In this document: positions 44,357-52,400 of the stretch, piece by piece | How positions within the stretch are numbered: the first letter of the stretch is position 1 | How the letters are laid out: every line of letters begins with the position of its first letter | Assembly: GCA_963922775.1 (NCBI GenBank) | Contig: CAWUJG010000007.1 | Coordinates: 1-52,830 of the forward strand | Source of the DNA: JAHDDH01 sp963922775 | Lineage (GTDB): Bacteria > Bacteroidota > Bacteroidia > Cytophagales > Amoebophilaceae | Length of the DNA stretch: 52,830 nucleotides | Reading direction: 5' to 3' | Made by a program: the position numbers and the translations under genes | Notes under the pieces: model-generated | What the model saw: the letters and a program-made list of their open reading frames with translations, nothing else | Told to the model about the DNA's origin: nothing | The model's database searches: none

Positions 44357-45865
44357 TTACTGTTTTTCAGGTTTCATTTGTGGAAACAAAATCACTTCTT
44401 GTATAGAAGGCATATTTGTCATAATCATAGCCAACCTATCTATACCCATGCCCAAGCCAGCAGTAGGTGGCATACCATATGAAAGTGCCCGTAAAAAATC
44501 TTCATCTAAAAGCATAGCCTCATCATCTCCACGCTTAGCACAAGCCATTTGCGCTTCAAAACGCTTACGTTGTTCTATAGGATCATTTAACTCAGAAAAA
44601 GCATTACAAATTTCTTTTCCATTACAAATTACTTCAAAACGTTCTACCAAAGCAGGATTATCTGCATGCTGCTTAGCCAAAGGAGACATTTCTACAGGAT
44701 AATCTGTAATAAACGTAGGCTGAATAAGATAGGGTTCACATTTTTTTCCAAAAATTTCATCAATAATTTTTCCTTTATGGACTAATGAATCTATAGGAAT
44801 GTTGAGCTGTTTAGCTACTGCCTTTAATTCATCTTCATCCATATGGCTAATGTCTATATTTGTAAAATGTTCAATAACCTCAAACATGGTAAAGCGCTTC
44901 CAAGGTTTTTTAAAATTAATGATGTGTTCACCCACCTTTACTTGCGTACTACCATGAAGGCTAAGTGCAATTTTTTCCACCAAATCTTCTACAAAACCCA
45001 TCATCCAGATATAATTTTTATAAGCAACATAAATTTCTACTTGAGTAAATTCTGGATTGTGGAATCTAGACATTCCTTCATTACGAAAATCTTTAGCAAA
45101 CTCATATACACCTTCATAGCCACCTACAATTAAACGCTTTAAGTACAATTCATTGGCAATACGCAAATACAATGGTACATTTAATGTATTATGATGTGTT
45201 TTAAATGGACGTGCAGCAGCACCACCATACATAGGCTGTAAAATAGGCGTTTCTACTTCTACATATCCTTGAGCATCAAACTGTTGACGAATAGTTTGTA
45301 TCATTTTTGCCCTTTGTTTGAATTTAGTTTTTATATGTGGATTTACAATTAAATCTACATAACGTTGCCTATAGCGCTGTTCAGGATTTGTAAAGCTATC
45401 ATAGGACTTATCATCTTTAGTTTTTACTATGGGCAGCGGAGAAAGAGACTTTGACAATAAAGTAAGATGATGTACATTAATAGAAATTTCACCCACTTTA
45501 GTGGTAAACACTTTGCCATGAACACCAATAATATCACCAATGTCTAACAATTTTTTGAACACAGTATTGTATAATGTTTTATCCTCTTGAGGACAAATGT
45601 TATCACGTTTAATATACAACTGTATTTTTCCATGTTCATCTTGCATTTCTGCAAAAGCTGCTGAACCCATAATGCGGTAATTCATTAATCTACCAGCAAT
45701 TTTTACTTGCTGAAATTTCTCTGGAGCAGTGTTAAAATAATCTACAATATATTTTGTAGTAACATTAGTATCAAAATGAATAGCAGGATAAGGAGATATA
45801 CCTAAATTTTCTAATGCCTCTTTTTTTTCTAGCCGAATGGCTTCTTGTTTATTTTGAATTGTCAT
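44357..45865 (-). CDS. lysS: Lysyl-tRNA synthetase, class II
   Basis: It charges tRNA-Lys. The 502 residues have an N-terminal OB-fold (VKIAGRLMNYRIMGSAAFAE), motif 1 around FKQRAKMIQTIRQQFDAQGY, motif 2 in FRNEGMSRFHNPEFTQVE near residue 265, and motif 3 PPTAGLGMGIDRLAMIMTN near residue 478. Normal length. A near-ideal promoter sits directly before the ATG (45870-45899), so the transcript may be leaderless or nearly so. Stop is followed by 190 bp before trpS. Confidence 0.97.
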   Translation of the reverse strand: MTIQNKQEAIRLEKKEALENLGISPYPAIHFDTNVTTKYIVDYFNTAPEKFQQVKIAGRLMNYRIMGSAAFAEMQDEHGKIQLYIKRDNICPQEDKTLYNTVFKKLLDIGDIIGVHGKVFTTKVGEISINVHHLTLLSKSLSPLPIVKTKDDKSYDSFTNPEQRYRQRYVDLIVNPHIKTKFKQRAKMIQTIRQQFDAQGYVEVETPILQPMYGGAAARPFKTHHNTLNVPLYLRIANELYLKRLIVGGYEGVYEFAKDFRNEGMSRFHNPEFTQVEIYVAYKNYIWMMGFVEDLVEKIALSLHGSTQVKVGEHIINFKKPWKRFTMFEVIEHFTNIDISHMDEDELKAVAKQLNIPIDSLVHKGKIIDEIFGKKCEPYLIQPTFITDYPVEMSPLAKQHADNPALVERFEVICNGKEICNAFSELNDPIEQRKRFEAQMACAKRGDDEAMLLDEDFLRALSYGMPPTAGLGMGIDRLAMIMTNMPSIQEVILFPQMKPEKQ

Positions 45866-45869
45866 AGTA

Positions 45870-45899
45870 CAAAGATAATGGAATTAAAAATAGCACAAA
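45870..45899 (-). promoter_or_regulatory. Bacteroidota-type promoter of lysS
   Basis: On the minus strand TTTG (45899-45896), 18 bp spacer, then TATCTTTG (45877-45870) match TTTG-N19-TAnnTTTG closely. The -7 box ends 4 bp before the ATG, so transcription would start at or within a few bases of the start codon. Confidence 0.6.
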
Positions 45900-46046
45900 T
45901 TAACATATTACATATTTAAAATAACTATGTAAAACTATAGAAAATAGACAAAAAAATTTTACAAACTGCTCCAAAAATAAAGCAATATATCACCTTCATG
46001 ATATTAAATTTTATTTCCTATAAAATATTGTCTAAAATGTAAATAA

Positions 46047-46054
46047 TATCTTTG
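46047..46054 (+). promoter_or_regulatory. Possible promoter -7 element of the HAD lipoprotein gene
   Basis: TATCTTTG matches TAnnTTTG about 100 bp upstream of the ATG at 46156; an ATTG (46027-46030) lies 16 bp upstream, a weak -33. Confidence 0.35.
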
Positions 46055-46155
46055 AATACCAATTCTATAAGCCCTGAGCCTAAAAGAAATAGAAGCTATT
46101 GAACAATAAATAAAAAGAGTTATATTTAAGAATAAAAAAGTTAAAAAAAGTACCT

Positions 46156-47061
46156 ATGAAACATCTTAATCTACTCTCTATTTTTACAATATTCTTTGTA
46201 CTATCCTGCAACAGATATACTAAAATTTTTCAAACAGATAAAAAAGAAGTAAAAATATCCGGCATTTGCTTAGGCACAGGAAAAAAAAAACCTAAAAAAG
46301 CAGATCCAAAAACACAAACAAGAACCAATCCTACACCTACATCTAAAGAAAAAGAAAAAAAAGAATTCTTCAATAAAGAAACTCAGTTTAAAAATAAAAA
46401 TGAAATACCCCTACAACCCATAAAAAATACAGCATACAACTATCCACATTTTAGTCATCCAGAAAAAAAGCGTTACCTATTTTTAGACCATGGTGGTGTA
46501 TTAGATGGAGAAATAGTGATGAGTAGATCAGAAATTACAAAAGACGATTTATTAATAAGCACCATAGAAGAAGGAGCGCTATACCAAGTATTGAAAAACG
46601 GTGTACAGATTATCCAAATATTAAACAAAATGGTAAAAAATCACAATTTTGAGCTATATTTTCATACAAAAAACAAGGAAAAAGAGCAACTCAAGATGCT
46701 TGCTATATTGCAACAAGAATGTATAAAAAAAGGATTAGAATTTCCAAAGATATCAGCCCTCTTTGTCCGCGATGAACACATTTTTGCCAACATACCATCA
46801 GATAAACCAAAAATAATTAAAGATAGATTACACGGTATGGATATTATAGGTTATAGTCAAGAAAAAGATGGCAAACAATGCCTAAGAGAAACCTATATCT
46901 ACTATTTCAATATTAACGACAATGCACGAAAAAAGCACTATATACTAGACGATGGTCCCAGTGTTATTGCCAAAGCTAAAGCCGAAGGTTGGAATGCCAT
47001 ACAAGTGGAAAAATCGAATGGACTTTATGAAATTATAAATACTATTTACCAGAAGCTCTAG
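46156..47061 (+). CDS. HAD-like lipoprotein (stand-alone copy)
   Basis: The 301 residues start with a lipoprotein signal (LSIFTIFFVLSC, Cys18) and a Lys/Pro/Thr-rich linker. From about residue 105 a HAD-like domain follows: RYLFLDHGGVLDGE (Asp111 as nucleophile), FELYFHTKNKEKEQL (Thr171, motif II position) and HYILDDGPSVIAKAKAEGW (Asp265-Asp266, motif IV). The residues expected for a Mg-dependent phosphohydrolase are therefore in place. The whole protein is a close paralogue of the first ~295 residues of the giant protein at 49482, including the signal peptide. Substrate unknown. Surface or secreted location is implied by the lipobox. Confidence 0.75.
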   Translation: MKHLNLLSIFTIFFVLSCNRYTKIFQTDKKEVKISGICLGTGKKKPKKADPKTQTRTNPTPTSKEKEKKEFFNKETQFKNKNEIPLQPIKNTAYNYPHFSHPEKKRYLFLDHGGVLDGEIVMSRSEITKDDLLISTIEEGALYQVLKNGVQIIQILNKMVKNHNFELYFHTKNKEKEQLKMLAILQQECIKKGLEFPKISALFVRDEHIFANIPSDKPKIIKDRLHGMDIIGYSQEKDGKQCLRETYIYYFNINDNARKKHYILDDGPSVIAKAKAEGWNAIQVEKSNGLYEIINTIYQKL

Positions 47062-47186
47062 ACATTATTCCCTTAGCAGATATTGTTAGATAGTATCTAA
47101 ATAATTACAATTACATATTTCAAAAAAAATTTTTATGTAAAGTATTATATATTTATTTTTAAACCTATTACCTAGTTTAGTTTTAA

Positions 47187-47208
47187 TACCTTATAAAAGG
47201 TAATTTTT
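47187..47208 (+). terminator. Hairpin with T-tract after the HAD lipoprotein gene
   Basis: TACCTT (47187-47192), loop ATAA, AAGGTA (47197-47202), then ATTTTT. It lies between 47061 and the next gene at 47239, in the plus direction. Confidence 0.5.
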
Positions 47209-47238
47209 AAAACAATATTTATACAAATTAAAAAAATC

Positions 47239-49413
47239 ATGAAAAAATATTACATATCATTTATAACAGGTTCAGTTATATTTTTAAGTACAATAAATTG
47301 TAAACAACAAGATTTTAATAGAAAATTTACCCACACGCAATCTATCCATACATCTATGGATCCATTACCAGGAAATAGTAAAAGAAAAGAAGCAAAAGAA
47401 TATACTAGTAAAGGCAATGACTATAGACTAAATAAAGATTATGAAAAAGCATTAAATGCATTTAAACAAGCTTTGGAAAAAGATTCCACCTATGCAGATG
47501 CCTATTATGGTCAAGGCAGAGTATATTATGATATGAAGAAATATTTAGAAGGCAAGGCATCCTATAAAAAAGCTTTAGAGTATAATTTTGAAAATATTAT
47601 ATCTGATATAGCCCATAGAGCAAGTACTCGTTTTTGTAAAGCAAATATAGAAAAAGATCAAGACAAGAAACAAGACTATATAAAAGAAGGTATTGATTGC
47701 CTTTTACTGATTAAAGAACATAAAGCACAATTAGAAAAAATTAATTTTGACAAAGAAGAACTAATCTACATAAAAAGTGTAATAGCAGATGAAAATAATA
47801 TACGATTTTTAAAAGAAACTGATGCTTTAGGTCAGTTAAATTTACCAAATGTTGAAGCTAAAAAAGCTCTACAAAAATATTTAGCCAAAGCAGTAGAAAA
47901 ATTTTCTACAAAATTTGAACATAAAAAGACATTAAAGGAAAATAATCTTAATATTGATACAAATTTAGTAGATGAAAAAGAAAATAAGTTGGAAGAATCA
48001 TTACTGAATTTATCTAAATTTTATCCTCAAATAGAAGAAGCTGTAGAAAAAATACCAGATCCAAACACAAAAAAAATTTTACAGATAATGATAGCAAGAG
48101 ATAAAAAACAGACATCTTACATAAGAAAAATTAAAAAAGAAAATAGTGAAAAATTTGATCATATTGAAAACGAGATTGATGAGATAAGACCACCAGAAAG
48201 AATACAAAAATTTGAAACAGTTGTAGATAAATACGATGAATTATTAAAGAAAATAAGTATAGAAAAAAAAGAAAAGCTGAAGAGTTATTATGATGGCTTT
48301 ACATCTACATTAGGTACAGCCTTTACCACTGCTGAAGCTATACAAAGTGGTAGTTTACAATTAGATGTAGGAGATATAAAGATAGATATTTTATGTAGTA
48401 TTATCAGTTTAATACCCATAGGAGGAGAACAAATAAGCCAAGCCATAGGTATGACTTATGAATTTATAGCTGCAAAATCTTTAGAAAGAAAGGCTAAAAT
48501 ACTCAAAAATTTTGGTGTTAACCAAAAAGATTATTTAGAAGAAACAACACATATAGCTCGTGAACTTGTATTAGATGAAACAAAAAGGGAAGAGATTTTA
48601 GAAAATCCAAATGCAAAAGTAGAGCTTACACCCTTTGGAGCCATTAAAAAGTACTTAGCAGCAAAATTTAAACTAGAAATACCCAAAAAAAAGGCACCAA
48701 TGCAGTATCTCTTAGGAGAAATAGATGCTCAAATACTTTTAGGAGAAATACAACGTATAAAGCCAGAATCTAATGAAGGATGGGAAAATCTAAAACAGTG
48801 TTTATTAACAAAAAATGATACCCAGGCAATGAATTATCCTTTAGATTTATTAAAGATAATTCAAGATAATCCTAACTACGAAATTTATGCACAAACATTT
48901 ATAGAAAAAATGGAAAAAACCTTAATAGCATCAGAAAATATCATAGAAAAAAGAGTATTGTCACAAGAAGCTAAAAATATTTCTTTATTAACATACCAAG
49001 AAATAAAATATCCTAATAAAATAAATACTGATCATGTACTACAGCGCGCTAAATTTTTTTCTAATTTTTATAAAAAAAATCAATTAAAAAACCATATTCC
49101 TATTTTACTCATGCATATGCTCAATGAAAATAATGAAAGAGCCAAACAAGTTAAAGAAAAAGCCAAAGGCACAGGTACAAGAAATTTTTTGAAAAAAGTA
49201 GGAAAATATAATAAAGAAAAATGTATAGGCAGTTACATCAAAGAAAATGCTAAACCTGAAACAGAAAAAGCCTATCGTATTGCTTTGTTAGACAGTTATT
49301 TATATATCCATCGTATTTTAGAAAAAAAAATTACAGTAGATGATCCTCAACAGTTCATTAATTTTGTTGATGAGCATAACAAAGAAAAAAAATTGTTTAA
49401 TTATTTGAAATAA
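47239..49413 (+). CDS. TPR lipoprotein, 724 residues
   Basis: An N-terminal hydrophobic signal ends FLSTINC (Cys21; Asn before Cys is unusual for a lipobox). Residues of about 50-125 are TPRs (AKEYTSKGNDYRLNKDYEKA, YADAYYGQGRVYYDMKKYLE). After a long Lys/Glu helical region there is a hydrophobic, glycine-containing stretch around residues 380-405 (ILCSIISLIPIGGEQISQAI) within VGDIKIDILC...YEFIAAKS, which could insert in a membrane. The rest is helical. I do not recognise the C-terminal two-thirds. It sits between the two HAD-lipoprotein paralogues on the same strand, so the three genes probably form one functional locus. Confidence 0.65.
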   Translation: MKKYYISFITGSVIFLSTINCKQQDFNRKFTHTQSIHTSMDPLPGNSKRKEAKEYTSKGNDYRLNKDYEKALNAFKQALEKDSTYADAYYGQGRVYYDMKKYLEGKASYKKALEYNFENIISDIAHRASTRFCKANIEKDQDKKQDYIKEGIDCLLLIKEHKAQLEKINFDKEELIYIKSVIADENNIRFLKETDALGQLNLPNVEAKKALQKYLAKAVEKFSTKFEHKKTLKENNLNIDTNLVDEKENKLEESLLNLSKFYPQIEEAVEKIPDPNTKKILQIMIARDKKQTSYIRKIKKENSEKFDHIENEIDEIRPPERIQKFETVVDKYDELLKKISIEKKEKLKSYYDGFTSTLGTAFTTAEAIQSGSLQLDVGDIKIDILCSIISLIPIGGEQISQAIGMTYEFIAAKSLERKAKILKNFGVNQKDYLEETTHIARELVLDETKREEILENPNAKVELTPFGAIKKYLAAKFKLEIPKKKAPMQYLLGEIDAQILLGEIQRIKPESNEGWENLKQCLLTKNDTQAMNYPLDLLKIIQDNPNYEIYAQTFIEKMEKTLIASENIIEKRVLSQEAKNISLLTYQEIKYPNKINTDHVLQRAKFFSNFYKKNQLKNHIPILLMHMLNENNERAKQVKEKAKGTGTRNFLKKVGKYNKEKCIGSYIKENAKPETEKAYRIALLDSYLYIHRILEKKITVDDPQQFINFVDEHNKEKKLFNYLK

Positions 49414-49481
49414 TACAACTATATAGTTTAAAAGTAAAAAGCTTAAAAATTTTATCCAAAAAAATTAATTAAAGTATTATC

Positions 49482-52400
49482 ATGAAACACCTACTCTCTA
49501 TTTTAACAATATTATTTGTACTATCCTGTAACAGATATACTAAAATCCTTCAAACAGATGAAAAAGAATTAAATATATCAGGGCTTTGCTTAGGCACAGG
49601 AAAAAAGAAAGCTAAAAAAGCAGATCCACAAACACAAACAAGAGCGAACCCTGAACCTACATTTAAAGATAAAGAAAAACAAGAATCATTCAATGAAGAA
49701 ACCAAAGTTATAAATAAAAATGAAACACCGCCACTACCACTAAAAAATACAGCATACAACTACCCAGATTTTAGTCATCCAGAAGAAAAGCGTTACCTCT
49801 TTCTAGACCATGGCGGCGTATTAGATGGAGAAATAGTGCTGAATAGAGAAGAAATTACAGAAAAAGATTTACTACTAAGCAAAGAAGAAGAATCAAAATA
49901 TAAAGTCCTTAAAAATGGTGTACAGATTATAGAAATATTAAATAAATTGATAAATCATCACAACTTTGAAGTTTATTTTCATGCCAATAATCAAGAAGAA
50001 GAGCAACTCAAGATGATAAATATTTTGCAGAAAGCATGTGAACAAAAAGGTTTAGAATTTCCAAAGATACCAGCGCTTTTTGTATGTGATGAGCAAGCCT
50101 TTCCCAATACACCATCAGATAACCCAGAAGTTCATGATAAAGAAGAGCATGGCATAAAAATTGTGGGTTATAGTAAAAACGAAGAACATAAAAAATGTTT
50201 AAGGAAAACTTATGCTTATTATCGTGGTATTAAGCTTAGTGCAAAAAAATACCACTGTATTCTTGATAGTAAAATAGATGTAATAAGAGAAGCCAGAGCC
50301 GAAGGGTGGCATGCCCTTTTGGTAGACAAAAACAATAGCCTATATACAATACTGAGCCAAATTTATAAGATAATACTCAATCAGCCCCTACCCTATAAAA
50401 AAAAGAAAGCAATAGATGATACTATAACAAGAATAGATCCAAAAGAATTTATAAAAAAAGAACAAGTAGGCTCTGGTAGTTCAAAAAGTATAAACTACTA
50501 TGAAAATAAAGCAAGCGGTAAAAGATGGGTAGGTAAATCAGACCTAACATTATCCCCATGTTATACAAAAGAAAATCCCATATCCATATATAAAGAATAC
50601 TTATCCCTGAAACTATACGAATATTTTGGGGTAAAAACCCCATCACTAGCTTTAAGTGAACAAAATGTATCATCCTCGGTAAGGGAAACATATGGCATAC
50701 CACTTAGTAAAGCCACCCACATTATGTCAGAATTTGTAGAAGGATTTGAAATTTTAGGAGAAAAATTTAAAGATGATTACCTAAAACACAGTAAAGAAAA
50801 TAAATCTATCTACTATAAAAAAAACGGTAAACCTTTAAAAGATTTTGGTCGCACCCTAGCCATAGCCAAATATCTCTTTGATTTTGACTGCTTAGGTGGC
50901 TCAGGAAGTAATATGGGGTTTATAGATAAGGGAGAATATATTGAAATAGTAAAAATAGATGCAGGCGAAGCATTGCCCTATCTATTAGGGGACAAATCAA
51001 AATATAAATTACAAAAAGCAATAGAATCAAAACAAAATAGAGATATACTGTATAAAAATCAAGGTAAAATGGAAGATAAAATTATATATTTTAAAGATTT
51101 AACGCATCCAGATGAAAAAGAATTTATCCAAACCGTTTATAATATCCTGACAACCCCAGACACCACGTTAAACACCATCTTTTCCCCCTTTATCAACCAA
51201 GACAAAAGATTTAAAGAAATAAAAAACGCCCTTATAGAAAGAAAAAAGAATTTTTTAAACGCCTTTAGCCCAGAAATAAGAGAAAAAATACAAGCAGAAA
51301 TAACCAAACTAGAAAACCAAGAAGCAGGAATTTTTATACTTGATCCTAATGCAAACCTTGGCCAAACCAGTAATATCGGCATTTATAAAGCACGAAATAG
51401 ACTAGTTCAATATCAGTTACCAGAAGCACCTAAACACTTTGTAGGCCAAGCCAATTTAGTTGAAGAAATTCATAATCATTTTAAAGAAACTAATGTTGTT
51501 GTGTTATGTGGTATAGGTGGTATGGGTAAAACTCATTTAGCTACACAATACTTATATAAATATATAAATAAACAATATTACTTAGCTACACAATCCTTAC
51601 ATAAATATAAAGAGAAACATGAATATAAAAATGAAAAATACTACAAAAATATCCTCTGGTTGTATGGTGATAAAAAAGAATATCTTTTAGATCAAATAAA
51701 ACACTACATGAATAGTAAAGAAGAGCAAGAACCCAAAAAATTGATGGAATCATTCTTTATTAAACTGCAAAATTCACCATCTCTAATAATACTAGACAAC
51801 GTAGAAGACGAAGCCCAAATCCAAGACTACTTAGACCAAGCCAAAAACTACCCCCAAATAAAACTCTTAATCACAAGCCGTTACACAAAATGGACACAAG
51901 CCCAAAAAATAGAGCCCAGACCCTTTAGCTTATTAGCCCTAGAAGAATATCTAAAAAAACTAAAGTACAACCACCCCTATGAAAAAAAAGATATGATTAC
52001 CCTTTTAGAGAACCTATGCGGCCTTCCCCTAGGCATCACCCAATCCCTTGGCTACATCAGCAAAGAAAACCTAAGCCTAAAAGAGTACAATAAACTCTAT
52101 CAAAACAACAAACACAACCTTTTACAACACAATGCCAATGACCCCAACCTAAACACCATATCCACCACCCTAACCCTTTCGTTAAAACAACTATACAAAA
52201 AAAACAAAAAAGAGATCACCAACCTACTCAGCTGTATAGCCTACCTCTCTCCCGACCACCTAAACAAATCCCTATTAACCCATTTTGCCCAAAACAAACA
52301 TATAACCATTACCCATGGCCTACAACTACTGTTAGACTATGGCTTTCTCACCAAAAAAGGCCCAGAACAATACAAAATGCACCGTCTGACACAAGAAGTA

